Positions 1 through 8,941 of a stretch of DNA of 61,741 bases are shown here, one piece after another. The notes below the pieces were generated by a model that saw only the letters and a program-made list of their open reading frames with translations, searched no databases and was not told the DNA's origin. Position 1 is the first letter of the stretch. Every line of letters starts with the position of its first letter. The stretch is taken from positions 1-61,741 of the forward strand of contig JAFGHA010000215.1 of NCBI GenBank assembly GCA_016930275.1. The letters run 5' to 3'. Source of the stretch: Chitinispirillaceae bacterium. Its GTDB lineage: Bacteria; Fibrobacterota; Chitinivibrionia; Chitinivibrionales; Chitinispirillaceae. The translations under genes were made by a program, and so were the position numbers.

Positions 1-1
1 A

Positions 2-265
2 CAGAGCCGTATCGTTTCCGCGAATCTGATCGTCGCGACACAGAATAATTACGACGCCATCGACGCGACCATCACCGCACTGGCGCGGAAGACAAAACTC
101 GACGGTGATGATGCGGCGCTTTTCAATGCGATGGAATTCGCCGTCCGCTGTTTCGATCCGTGCCTGTCCTGTGCCACGCATGTCGCGGGACGCATGGCAC
201 TGCGGATTGACCTGTACCGTAACGGTGTCGCGGTCGGCACCATCACCCGTGGAGAGAACTCATGA
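2..265 (+). CDS. [NiFe] hydrogenase large subunit, C-terminal fragment
   Basis: An open frame runs in from the left window edge and gives 87 residues ending in TGA. It contains DPCLSCATH, the C-terminal DPCxxCxxH motif of [NiFe] hydrogenase large subunits, in which both cysteines bind the Ni-Fe centre. After the His there are about 23 more residues, which is the kind of tail removed by a maturation endopeptidase; such a protease is encoded two genes downstream. The stop codon overlaps the next start (ATGA), so the genes are translationally coupled. The ferredoxin partner suggests a cytoplasmic group 3 type enzyme, but the N-terminal half needed for subgrouping lies outside the window. Confidence 0.9.
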   Translation, partial: QSRIVSANLIVATQNNYDAIDATITALARKTKLDGDDAALFNAMEFAVRCFDPCLSCATHVAGRMALRIDLYRNGVAVGTITRGENS

Positions 266-984
266 ACGCGATTGCACTTTCAGTTGACAAAAAAGCCTGC
301 GTCGGTTGTTCGTTCTGTGTCGAGGTATGTCCGACGAAAGTCTTCGAATGGTCGGAAACCGATCACCTTCCCTCGGTTGCCGATGCGGCGGAATGCTTCG
401 GTTGTCTGAGCTGCAGCGAAATCTGTCCGGCCACCGCCATCAGCCACGAGAAGCTGCCGCTCTCCGCAAGTTACCACCACGACCGGTATGCACTCGATCT
501 CGCGGCGAAATCAGGAACGCCGCCGCATGCGCTCAATATTCCGAACAATGCGAAAATGCTCAATGAAGCGATACGTGACCTTGGCGTCAGGTTGCTTTCG
601 GTGGCATCAGTACTCAAACAGACGCTCGGTCAGAGTCTCCCCTCGGTCGGTACCATGGCCGGCATGTCTCTCGCCGCGCAACTGCCCAGGTATCAGCCGA
701 TCCGGACTCTTGAAGAGGCTTGTGAACATGTGACGAAAACTCTTGCCCCCGCGTGGGAACTTTCATTTACCGTTGATGGTGACGCCCTGACGCTTTCGGT
801 AGGCACCTGTTATGTCCGGGATCTTTGCATTCAGGAAGGCATCGAACCGGGAGGAGACATCTGCGTACTGTTCTACAATTATCTTGCCGGATATTTTTCC
901 AAAATCAGCGGAAAACGTCCGCGCCTTATCGCCTCGACCCCGGATAACGTCCGGTGCAGTTATTCAGTGAAACTCTACGGTTAG
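262..984 (+). CDS. Two-cluster [4Fe-4S] ferredoxin-like protein of the hydrogenase operon
   Basis: The 240-residue protein begins with two full [4Fe-4S] motifs of the CxxCxxCxxxCP type, CVGCSFCVEVCP near residue 14 and CFGCLSCSEICP near residue 45. This is a bacterial-type ferredoxin domain of about 65 residues. The remaining 170 residues are not typical ferredoxin; the end has spaced cysteines (GTCYVRDLC and later RCSYSV) and vaguely resembles V4R-type small-molecule-binding domains, a weak match. It starts inside the hydrogenase large-subunit stop codon and is followed 13 bases later by the maturation protease, so it most likely carries electrons to or from the hydrogenase in the cytoplasm. 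The role of the C-terminal part is unknown. Confidence 0.85.
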   Translation: MNAIALSVDKKACVGCSFCVEVCPTKVFEWSETDHLPSVADAAECFGCLSCSEICPATAISHEKLPLSASYHHDRYALDLAAKSGTPPHALNIPNNAKMLNEAIRDLGVRLLSVASVLKQTLGQSLPSVGTMAGMSLAAQLPRYQPIRTLEEACEHVTKTLAPAWELSFTVDGDALTLSVGTCYVRDLCIQEGIEPGGDICVLFYNYLAGYFSKISGKRPRLIASTPDNVRCSYSVKLYG

Positions 985-997
985 ACGGCGCCATCCG

Positions 998-1504
998 ATG
1001 CGAATGGCTTCATCCCAGAAACCGCCGCTGTGGATCATAGGAATCGGTAATACGCTCGCCGGTGACGACGGTGCCGGCATCAAAGCGCTTGAAAGACTCC
1101 GTGAACACTTCGGCGACCACGCGGCTGCCTTTGGGCTTACCTTCAGTGTACTCTGTGGTGACCTGTATGCAGTATCCGATATGCTCTCGCCGGACCACCG
1201 TTTTCTGTTCCTCGATGCGGCGGCAGGTGATTCCCCGGGAAAGCTCCTCACCATTACCGGACCTCACGCTCCGGTAAATGCACCCTCCCTCCATCAGCTT
1301 GATATATGCACCGTGATGCGGACACTCGAACGACTGGACATCTGTCGCCCCTTTCCCGAGTGGGAGGTCCGCTGTATCACCATTGATCCGCCGCAACGAC
1401 TCGAAACCGGTCTGAGTCCGCCGGTGGAACGGGCCGTCAGCCGCCTCGTGGCGAAACTCGCGAGGGAAATCGGGAATGGTGTAGCGTTACAAAATACCCG
1501 CTGA
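998..1504 (+). CDS. Hydrogenase maturation protease (HyaD/HycI, peptidase M52 family)
   Basis: The 168-residue protein opens with GIGNTLAGDDGAG, the M52 signature whose acidic residue binds nickel in the precursor, and has a second acidic position in the AAAGDSPG segment and a His in HQLD. This family clips the C-terminal tail of the [NiFe] hydrogenase large subunit after metal insertion. The gene is the third of the hydrogenase operon, and its likely substrate is the protein ending at base 265. An alternative ATG lies two codons downstream (1004); the family signature begins soon after either start. Confidence 0.9.
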   Translation: MRMASSQKPPLWIIGIGNTLAGDDGAGIKALERLREHFGDHAAAFGLTFSVLCGDLYAVSDMLSPDHRFLFLDAAAGDSPGKLLTITGPHAPVNAPSLHQLDICTVMRTLERLDICRPFPEWEVRCITIDPPQRLETGLSPPVERAVSRLVAKLAREIGNGVALQNTR

Positions 1505-1834
1505 ATAAAACATCTTTCAATGCCATCCACTCTGTTCTTCCGGGGAAAAATACTCCGTATTGAAATTCCAGACCACAGGTCGGGAAAAATACCGGAAGGG
1601 CAGCTTTCAAACATGCCCCTCATTTTCAATATAAACCCAAAACCAAAAAATATGGTGAAGCAACCTGCCATTCCGTAAAAGTGTAGATATCAACCGGGGG
1701 CGAATCATATTTTCAGCTCAAAAAAATGCACCCTTTTACAATGCCGCCCGATGACTATAGTGTCAAACCGCATCACCTTCCATCTTCTGCTCAAGTCTCG
1801 TAGTATTCCTACCCGACGCGACAGGAGGTAATCC
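1505..1834 (+). other. Intergenic region upstream of the MFS gene
   Basis: This 330-base gap contains no convincing coding frame or RNA gene. Its only clear signal is a strong Shine-Dalgarno sequence, AGGAGGTAA at about 1823-1831, placed for the ATG at 1835. The promoter of the MFS gene presumably lies in the A/T-richer part around 1640-1760, but I could not assign -35/-10 boxes. Confidence 0.4.
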
Positions 1835-3067
1835 ATGCCATCGTTACGAACTTCCGGCGGACCGCCGGTAATCCGTCTCTCGGTGATGATGTTTCTGCAA
1901 TTTCTGGTGCTTGGCAGCACGATGCCGATCATCAGTCTCTACCTTAAGATAAAATGCGGGTTTTCAGGTCTTCAGATCGGGTACATTCTCGCCGGCAGCG
2001 CGCTCTCAACCCTTGCCTCCCCGTTCATCGGCGCACTGATAGCCGACCGGTATATCAGTGCGGAACGACTGCTTTCATTCACGCATGCTGCAGGTGCGCT
2101 GATACTGTACATTCTTTCGACACAGACCGACTTCCTGCCTGTATTTATCTGCCACCTCTCCTACTGGCTGCTCATCGGTCCCACCACTGCCCTGACTACC
2201 GCCATCACGTTTCATCACGCTCCGGAGGCGGTGAAGACATTCGGAGGTATCCGGCTCTGGGGAACAATCGGCTGGATCGCCGCGGCATGGATCTACCGCC
2301 TCCTTTGCCTATGGCGGCAATACGACAGTACGGAAAACCTTGAGCTGGCGTTGCAGCTCGGGGTGTATTCCTCGCTTGTACTCACCCTGTTCGCGTTGTT
2401 CATTCCGCGCGGGGCTCCCCGTATCGATCGGCCGCCTACCCTGCTTCCCCGTGAATCGCTTGCCGTTATTCTCCGGAAACCGGTACTTGTCCTCTGTATC
2501 TTCACGGGGCTCATTGCAATCGCCGACCGGATGTACATGTTCGGAGGTGCTCCCTATCTACAATCACTCGGGTATCGGGAGAATAACATTCTACCGGTTC
2601 TGAGTATCGGTCAGTTTCCGGAAATCCTCGGAATGGCACTTCTCGGTGCCGCGATCCTCCGTTTCGGGAATAAAAAAGTGCTGCTTCTGGGAGTTCTGCT
2701 GGAAATAATCCGTTTTATACTGTTCATGCTGAAGGTAAAGGGAATGGTACTTTACAGCAGTATCGGTATCCATGGATTGACCTACACATTCATTTTCGTC
2801 ACCGCATCCATTTTCCTCGATAGCCGTTGTACCCCCGAAAACCGCTCGGGGGCCCACCAGTACTTCGCACTGTTCGTGGGAGGGGTGAGCACGCTGGCAG
2901 GCAACATTCTTTCCGGATTCGTCGCTGAACTGGCGACTCTGCCCGGTACCGGTGAAATCCGGTTCGAACAGTTCTGGTTCGTTCCACTGCTGTTTTCCAT
3001 TGCAGGCTTTCTCATCCTGCTGCTGTTTTTCAAACCGGACCGGCAAAGGTCTACATCAATCCGATGA
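1835..3067 (+). CDS. Major facilitator superfamily transporter (NupG/MFS_1-like)
   Basis: The 410-residue protein is almost entirely hydrophobic, with about 12 predicted membrane spans and short loops, the usual size and layout of an MFS carrier. The first loop has GALIADRY, a form of the MFS signature between helices 2 and 3, and the pattern LRLWGTIGW-like (RLWGTIGWIAAAW) is characteristic of the nucleoside:H+ symporter/MFS_1-like branch. It would sit in the inner membrane; nucleoside or sugar substrate is only a guess. A textbook ribosome binding site supports the start. Its stop overlaps the convergent TolC-family gene tail to tail by 17 bases. Confidence 0.85.
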   Translation: MPSLRTSGGPPVIRLSVMMFLQFLVLGSTMPIISLYLKIKCGFSGLQIGYILAGSALSTLASPFIGALIADRYISAERLLSFTHAAGALILYILSTQTDFLPVFICHLSYWLLIGPTTALTTAITFHHAPEAVKTFGGIRLWGTIGWIAAAWIYRLLCLWRQYDSTENLELALQLGVYSSLVLTLFALFIPRGAPRIDRPPTLLPRESLAVILRKPVLVLCIFTGLIAIADRMYMFGGAPYLQSLGYRENNILPVLSIGQFPEILGMALLGAAILRFGNKKVLLLGVLLEIIRFILFMLKVKGMVLYSSIGIHGLTYTFIFVTASIFLDSRCTPENRSGAHQYFALFVGGVSTLAGNILSGFVAELATLPGTGEIRFEQFWFVPLLFSIAGFLILLLFFKPDRQRSTSIR

Positions 3068-4454
3068 GCTTTTTAAAATCGGTGACCGCGACATGATAGG
3101 TATAGAGCGCCTCGTTGAAAGCGAGCCGTTTCTTATTCAGTTCAAGCTGTGCATTCTGAAGATCGAACATCGTCCCCGTTCCCGCCTCATAGGCGATTTT
3201 CGCGACATCGTGACTCTTTTCTGCGATGGTGACCACCGTTTTCCATTCGGAAAGACGTTCGAGGAGCATGGTCGTCTGTTCCCAGGAAGTGCGGGTCGCC
3301 AGTTCCAGGGAATCGACCGTCCGCTGCTGAGCCAGCAGTGCGATATTCTGTTCCGCAATCCTCTGACGGACGACATGTTGACGGGAGAGCCCCGAAAAGA
3401 GTGTCCACGAAAGCGACATGAAGATTTTCTGATCATCTCCCCAGTAGATATCGTCAACCTGGTCCAGCTCTGAAAAACGACCGATTCTACCCAGGGTGGC
3501 TCCGCCGAATACCGTTGGAAGGTAGTCCGCCTTCGCGAGACGCACCTGTTCTCTCTGTATGATTTCCTTCCCCTTCAACTGTATTATCCGGTGGTTCCCG
3601 CGATGCAGTTCCTCAACCGCCTCATTGATCGTAATGATGAAAACTGGTTCGGGAAATTCGCCGTCCACCCAGAAATCTGCCGGATTTTCGGCGATACCGC
3701 AGTGAGTGATAAGCGATTCCCCCGAGGTCCGTCGCTCACTTTCAGCCTTTTTTTCATCGATCTGTGCCTGTTTGAGCTGTAGCAATGAGTTGAGCGTATC
3801 GAGTTCCCGTGCCCTTCCCAGCGAAAAATTGACCGTCGACAGCCGGTGTGCTTCCAGAGCGAGCGTGAGATGCTCTTTACTGATAGTGAGCCGTTTCTGT
3901 TCGAGAAGCATACCGTAAAACCGTTTGACCGTTTCGGCTTTCACCTGGTTACGCGTTTCCTCGTAGCTGCAGAGCAGTATCCGCTGCCGGGCACGGGCAA
4001 TCCGGATCGAGCTGATCATTTTCCCCTGCAGAAAAATAGGTTGCTTGAGTGAAAGCGAAGCAATTGCACTGTTCGACGGTATACTGAACAGGTTGTCCGA
4101 CAGCATCGCCTGCTGCATGATGACTGCGTCCCGTTTGGAAAGTATACCGCCGTCCGGAGCGCCCCCCTCCGCCCGCGATACCGAAGCGCCGCCGGGATCG
4201 GTATTCACGACGAATGGAAGATAATACGCGAACGTATGGCCGACATCGACCGAAGCAGTGATCTGAGGAAACAACCCGGCGTATATCTCCTGTATTTTCG
4301 ATTCCGCCTGATCAAGTTCCCGGCTGACACTCTGAAGAGCTATGCTATTTTTCAATGCCTCGTCAACGAGTCGATCAAGGGTGTACACCCTGCCGGCGAC
4401 TCCGCACACCGGAATCAGGACCAGTAACGGTATCAGGAACAGTGTTCTCTTCAC
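3051..4454 (-). CDS. TolC-family outer membrane efflux protein
   Basis: The protein is rich in long amphipathic helices (VDEALKNSIAL, QAESKIQEIYAGLFPQI) and has the two-fold repeated OEP architecture of TolC channels, with LFSGLSRQHVVRQR near the C-terminal repeat and PTVFGGATLG as a strand. It would form the outer-membrane exit duct of an efflux or type I export system. The frame stays open to a TTG at 4577, but the Sec signal peptide (VKRTLFLIPLLVLIPV) begins at a GTG at 4454, so I chose that; an ATG at 4520 is the main alternative, and none has a clear ribosome binding site. No membrane-fusion or RND partner is adjacent, so it is orphaned from its pump. Confidence 0.82.
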   Translation of the reverse strand: MKRTLFLIPLLVLIPVCGVAGRVYTLDRLVDEALKNSIALQSVSRELDQAESKIQEIYAGLFPQITASVDVGHTFAYYLPFVVNTDPGGASVSRAEGGAPDGGILSKRDAVIMQQAMLSDNLFSIPSNSAIASLSLKQPIFLQGKMISSIRIARARQRILLCSYEETRNQVKAETVKRFYGMLLEQKRLTISKEHLTLALEAHRLSTVNFSLGRARELDTLNSLLQLKQAQIDEKKAESERRTSGESLITHCGIAENPADFWVDGEFPEPVFIITINEAVEELHRGNHRIIQLKGKEIIQREQVRLAKADYLPTVFGGATLGRIGRFSELDQVDDIYWGDDQKIFMSLSWTLFSGLSRQHVVRQRIAEQNIALLAQQRTVDSLELATRTSWEQTTMLLERLSEWKTVVTIAEKSHDVAKIAYEAGTGTMFDLQNAQLELNKKRLAFNEALYTYHVAVTDFKKLIGLM

Positions 4455-4761
4455 CGAAAACCAATTGTTGTCATTTCCGATAATAACACACACTCCTTCA
4501 GCGTGAACAGGGAATTTCATCGACTCTATAGCTGTCTGATTCATTCCATTGCACCGCAATGAGTCATCAGAATACAAAATACCATCTTATGAATTATTTC
4601 GGCCATTAATTATATTGAAACGGTACATTTTACCCAAGTCAGGCACCGGAGAAGGGATACTTCGTCACGGTCATTCGTTAGTGTCGAAAGTCCAGCCGTT
4701 CGAACGGTTGCGGTCGATTCTGTTCTTTTTATGCCTGATGCGGATACTGTTCCGAACCTGA

Positions 4762-6267
4762 ATGCCGGTGATAAATTCTCGTATCGACTGTTCATCTATA
4801 GAAATGATAAAAAAAACATTTTCATCTGACGTTGGATCACTCCCGAATAATCCCGCCATCGAAGCCGATCTGCAGTATTTTATAAAAAAGCTTCAGTCTG
4901 CAGATATATCATCCCTTGTCATTGCCACCTTTTCAGAATTCTACCGGCAGTTCCGTTCAGGAAAACAGGGGCTGGTGCCGGAAAGTGCGATTACCCCGCT
5001 TCATCCTCAGGAATTGCGTTCCCTGAATAATCTTTCCGTATACAGCAAGCATGGCGAAGAAGCCCTTCCCCATACCGTTGTCATAAAATTAAACGGCGGG
5101 CTCGGAACCACCATGGGCTGCAATGGACCGAAATCTCTGATCGAGGTGAAAAACGGACTGCACTTTCTCGACATCACCGCCCGGCAGCTCGACAGCTTCT
5201 CCCGGAAAACCGGTACCACACCGCCACTGATACTGATGAACAGCTACAATACCGACAAAGAATCCCTGGAAGCATTACAGACCTACTCCGACCTGCCCGA
5301 TTCGCTCCCCCGTTCTTTTCTTCAGAACAGATTTCCCCGGATAGATGCGGAAACGATGCTCCCGGTAACCTGGCCTGATGCTCCCCGTAATGAGTGGAAC
5401 CCTCCCGGACATGGAGATATCTATACCGCGCTTACAGACAGCGGTCTTCTGAAACTTCTGCTGGAGCACAAGTTCCGGTACGCCTTCATTTCCAATAGTG
5501 ATAATCTGGGAGCCACCCTGGATACCGCACTCCTCGGGTATCTCTCGGAGGAATCTCCCGGTTTTCTGATGGAAGTGACCGCCCGGACACCCATGGATCG
5601 CAAAGGAGGGCATATCGCGCGGTTCAAGGGAGGCAATCTGATTCTGAGGGAATCAATCCAGTGCCCCGAAAACGATCAGCGGTATTTTCAGGATATCTAC
5701 CGGCACCGTTTTTTCAACACCAACAACATCTGGATCGACCTTGCCGCACTTGACAATCTGATTGCATCGTCTGAAGGTACGTTCCGGTTGCCGCTGCTCT
5801 GCAATAAAAAATTCATTGATGCGACTGCCCCCCACTCCCCGCTGGTGTATCAGCTCGAATCCGCCATGGGATCGGCTCTCTCCGTATTTCCGGCCGCCGC
5901 GGCGGTTTCAGTGCCCCGATCGCGTTTTCTCCCGGTGAAAACATGTGAAGAGCTGCTGCTCCTGCGCTCCGATTTCTACTCGGTCACCGACGATTTCCGT
6001 ATTGTTCCCTTCTCCGGATCACCGGAGAAAACACCGGAGATAACACTTGACTCACGCTATTTCGGAACCGTGGATCAGATAGACCGTCGATTCGGAAAGG
6101 GAATTCCATCTCTGACACACTGCGGAAAGTTTACCGTTGAGGGCGACGTGTATTTCGGAAGCGGCTGTTCAATTACCGGTGCCGTCACCATAGTGAACAG
6201 AACGGACGCTCCCTATACGATTCCGGACGACACAGCGCTCTCCGAAGACCTTCAAATCGGTAATTGA
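4762..6267 (+). CDS. UTP-glucose-1-phosphate uridylyltransferase, UDPGP (eukaryotic-type) family
   Basis: This 501-residue protein contains the UDPGP nucleotide-binding signature KLNGGLGTTMGCNGPKS at about residues 108-124, followed by a long nucleotidyltransferase core including NSYNTDKES, GHGDIYTAL, ISNSDNLGA and FNTNNIW, and a short left-handed beta-helix-like C-terminus. The family makes UDP-glucose from UTP and glucose-1-phosphate and is distinct from bacterial GalU; the length fits. UDP-glucose would feed glycogen, cell wall or exopolysaccharide synthesis. The start at 4762 has no evident Shine-Dalgarno; a second ATG at 4804 is possible. The gene stands alone. Confidence 0.93.
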   Translation: MPVINSRIDCSSIEMIKKTFSSDVGSLPNNPAIEADLQYFIKKLQSADISSLVIATFSEFYRQFRSGKQGLVPESAITPLHPQELRSLNNLSVYSKHGEEALPHTVVIKLNGGLGTTMGCNGPKSLIEVKNGLHFLDITARQLDSFSRKTGTTPPLILMNSYNTDKESLEALQTYSDLPDSLPRSFLQNRFPRIDAETMLPVTWPDAPRNEWNPPGHGDIYTALTDSGLLKLLLEHKFRYAFISNSDNLGATLDTALLGYLSEESPGFLMEVTARTPMDRKGGHIARFKGGNLILRESIQCPENDQRYFQDIYRHRFFNTNNIWIDLAALDNLIASSEGTFRLPLLCNKKFIDATAPHSPLVYQLESAMGSALSVFPAAAAVSVPRSRFLPVKTCEELLLLRSDFYSVTDDFRIVPFSGSPEKTPEITLDSRYFGTVDQIDRRFGKGIPSLTHCGKFTVEGDVYFGSGCSITGAVTIVNRTDAPYTIPDDTALSEDLQIGN

Positions 6268-6376
6268 GCCACTTCCCGTGGCGTAAAAAGTATTTTACCG
6301 GTAACCGGGCATACCCGGACAGACGCATCATGGCGTTCATGTTGTACAACAACCCGTAATAGAGCGGTCAACCTCA

Positions 6377-6838
6377 ATGTCAACGCGACTCAGACAATTT
6401 CTTATTGACACCTATGAAACCCGCCGGGCAGGCAACTACCCTCGTCGTATCGGGCAGGGATACCCGATCCAGATTGATGATCAGGATGACAACGACAACC
6501 TGAACGACTTCTGCAACATCTTCTGCATCGTCTTGCGCCGTAACAGATTCAGAATTGATCTGGTCGGCAATTTCCCGATCTCCCAGCAGATGATCGATCT
6601 GGTGGATATATACAATGGAACAATACAGCGCGGTAAGAACCGGCTTTCGCTTCCGTTGTCGATCGGTCAGATCGAAGCGATCATGGACCTTGCCGACCGG
6701 ATAAAGAAAACCACCTTTTTGGGTGAAGCGGTGAATAATCCCAACTGGCTTCCGATTTCGGCACGCACCGTGAGTTCACTTTACCGCTTTGTCCGGATTA
6801 TCAAAGAATATAATCAGTCCGACCTGCCTCCGGAGTAA
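6377..6838 (+). CDS. Uncharacterised protein, 153 aa
   Basis: I do not recognise this family. The protein is soluble, mixed alpha/beta, with an acidic patch (IDDQDDNDNLND) near residue 35, FPISQQMIDLVDIYNG mid-protein, and basic residues at both ends. It has no signal peptide, membrane span or metal motif. The reading frame is free of rare-looking composition and fits the local GC pattern, which supports it as a real gene. No ribosome binding site is obvious before the ATG, and it is flanked by unrelated genes. Confidence 0.6.
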   Translation: MSTRLRQFLIDTYETRRAGNYPRRIGQGYPIQIDDQDDNDNLNDFCNIFCIVLRRNRFRIDLVGNFPISQQMIDLVDIYNGTIQRGKNRLSLPLSIGQIEAIMDLADRIKKTTFLGEAVNNPNWLPISARTVSSLYRFVRIIKEYNQSDLPPE

Positions 6839-6893
6839 CAGGCGGGATTTACCATAGACACACGGGCAGTCGCGATTCTGCAGAAACGATGAT

Positions 6894-7922
6894 TTACTCC
6901 TGCGGAAAGGGAATGTTTTGCACGTCCGGTCCTTCTTTTTTTTGGGCGTCATCCTGTCGCCACTGCGGGAAACAGAGTTCACGGTACCGGCATTGCCGGC
7001 AGAGCGACGGTGACGGACTCATCGGGAATGCATCAATCTGCAGGGGAACATTTTTTTCGACGTCGCTGCAGAATGCGTACATCGCTTCGGTCTCGTCTTT
7101 GATCTGACCGAAGAACCTTTCACGATCATCATCCGATACGGCAATTTCCATCTCGTCGAACCCGGGATAGAGATAGACGATACGCGGAAAAATACGGTTC
7201 CAGGGTATGTCGAACAGTGCATTCGCCGCCGCGCTGTAACCGATAAGCTGCCGTGAATGCTTCACTTCGTCACGTTTTCCTGTTTTCCAGTCGAGAATAT
7301 ATACGCAGTTATCCACCGGCAGCAGAAAATCCATCTTGCAGTACACCTTCAAATCGTCAAGACGGGTCTCGCCGTAACCGGTCGGTTCGATAATCCAGTT
7401 TCCGCGATCATGCAGCGCCGCCATGAAAATCCAGTTGTAGCTGGGGCTGTTCATGAAATTACGCAGGCAGGTTTCCACTTTTCCGTATACCCGTTCGAGG
7501 CTGAAATGCTCATCATACAGATAGTACTGCTCGATAAAGGTTTTCTCCGAAAAGTATCGTTTCACCAGATCACGTGCGTAACCGATGAACCGTTCCTCAT
7601 CGATATCCCGGTCGCTTTTCTGCAACCGTTTGAGAAACGCCTCGAGCACATCGTGTACCACGTTTCCCGTCTCCAGCGGTATCGAGGTCATTTCACGAAG
7701 CTGACTCATCTTATAAGAGGGAACGTCCTTTACGTACTTGCTGTAATACGTGTAGTAATACTGCCGTTTACACTTGTCAAACAGCTCGAACCGGGAAATG
7801 GACCAGCCAAGAATCGGTGTAAACGGGTAGGTCGGAAAAGTCAATTGCATGGTCGCCTGCTGATCTGCTATGGGTTTTGCTATCATTGTGCTCAGTTCGC
7901 TTTGATTGAGCAGCCTTTTCAT
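6894..7922 (-). CDS. PD-(D/E)XK nuclease of the Cas4/AddB Fe-S type
   Basis: The 342-residue protein has the RecB-family nuclease motifs in order: GNVVH at 86-90, D198 in CKMDFLL, DWK at 211-213, and QLIGY (QxxxY) at 225-229. One cysteine at 51 (FDKCKRQ) plus C308, C311 and C317 (CRQCRYRELC) form the split four-cysteine [4Fe-4S] clamp of Cas4, AddB and related exonucleases. It probably resects DNA ends in repair. There is no helicase partner and no CRISPR-cas gene nearby. I chose the ATG at 7922 because it overlaps the upstream stop as ATGA, implying coupling; the frame is open to 7946. Confidence 0.85.
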   Translation of the reverse strand: MKRLLNQSELSTMIAKPIADQQATMQLTFPTYPFTPILGWSISRFELFDKCKRQYYYTYYSKYVKDVPSYKMSQLREMTSIPLETGNVVHDVLEAFLKRLQKSDRDIDEERFIGYARDLVKRYFSEKTFIEQYYLYDEHFSLERVYGKVETCLRNFMNSPSYNWIFMAALHDRGNWIIEPTGYGETRLDDLKVYCKMDFLLPVDNCVYILDWKTGKRDEVKHSRQLIGYSAAANALFDIPWNRIFPRIVYLYPGFDEMEIAVSDDDRERFFGQIKDETEAMYAFCSDVEKNVPLQIDAFPMSPSPSLCRQCRYRELCFPQWRQDDAQKKEGPDVQNIPFPQE

Positions 7923-8422
7923 TCCGTTTCGAATGTCTTTAGGCACTCTTCAAATATTTTGTCGAACCGCTCGCTGGCCACTGCCGGGCATGAACAGGTG
8001 ATCACGAGCTTTTTACCGCGACTTCCTTCAACAAGGAAAAAGTACTGTTTAAGGAGGCGGCGTTGCTGCAATGCGTTGATGGTCACGAATTCGCCTGTCA
8101 GTTTACTATCAGTGGAGAATCCGGTCCTGCTGAGCAGTTTGAACTGCTGAAACATCCGACGCATTATCGCGATGTTCTGATCAACATACTCCGACAGCGA
8201 TCCCGAAAACGCCTCATCAACCACGTTGATATTCGGGTTGAAATTATTATCCGCGGTCCCGAACGCAACCATGTACCTCATCCCGGGGACCTCCCTGAAC
8301 ATCCACCCTTTCGGTGCACGGAAAGAAAACCCGCCCTCATTTTCCACGTGGCGGGGACTAACCTCGGCAAGAGTACCACTGTAAACGGTAATCAGGATGG
8401 CAAGCGCGGTAAACATCTTCAT
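7919..8422 (-). CDS. Secreted PsbP/DUF1795-like protein
   Basis: The 167-residue product starts with a short signal peptide (MKMFTALAILITVYSGTLA) and continues with FSFRAPKGWMFREVPG, the beginning typical of the PsbP/Mog1/DUF1795 fold, and ends with a helix containing ERFDKIFEECLKTF, also usual for that fold. It is likely periplasmic. The ATG at 8422 is preceded by GGAG at good spacing; the open frame extends to a TTG at 8434 that lies in the ribosome binding site. It is translationally coupled to the nuclease gene that follows. Function unknown. Confidence 0.75.
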   Translation of the reverse strand: MKMFTALAILITVYSGTLAEVSPRHVENEGGFSFRAPKGWMFREVPGMRYMVAFGTADNNFNPNINVVDEAFSGSLSEYVDQNIAIMRRMFQQFKLLSRTGFSTDSKLTGEFVTINALQQRRLLKQYFFLVEGSRGKKLVITCSCPAVASERFDKIFEECLKTFETE

Positions 8423-8941
8423 GGCATACTCCAAGTAACGAGTAGTTTTTCGGTTTCTGGCCTGTTTGCATGAATATACTGCATGAACTCCGCTGATAGC
8501 GACGCTTTGCCTCTTATGCCGGCCCCGGTATGCTTTCTATTCACCGGTATCGGAAAATATCCCTAATCGCATCGGTATTCAGGAATCACCGAAGCGGGGG
8601 GGGGGCCTGATAACGCGACCGGAGGTTTTCCGAAGCGGAGAACCCACGGCACTTTACCTCGAACAGCGAACTGTTTTCTCCGTCGGCAACTTGTTTTGAA
8701 TAAAATAGAACAACTGCGAAGAAAGCACTGTATACTTAACGATTAAGGAATGAAATGATGAAGCCGACCCGAAATGTATAGTTGAATACCGAATATCCGG
8801 CAGTGTACCATCTTCCGGAAACAAGGTCCCGTTTCCAACGACGGATCATTGAAACCCGCAGGTAAAAGTCTCAGAAAGGTTTTTCATTTCTTTCCGGACG
8901 AAAATGATTCCATATTTAACATTTACCGGTAGACCGGAGAC
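8423..8941. other. Intergenic region between divergent genes
   Basis: This gap of about 520 bases separates the minus-strand secreted-protein operon from the plus-strand glycosyltransferase, so both promoters should lie here. I see no coding frame worth calling. A run of ten G residues occupies 8596-8605. No RNA gene was recognised. Confidence 0.4.

Noticed and set aside
6894-7922. CRISPR association of the Cas4-like nuclease
   Set aside because: No repeat-spacer array or other cas gene was seen anywhere in the window.
7257-8150. 297-codon plus-strand frame opposite the nuclease
   Set aside because: The nuclease on the other strand has all catalytic motifs, and this frame has none.
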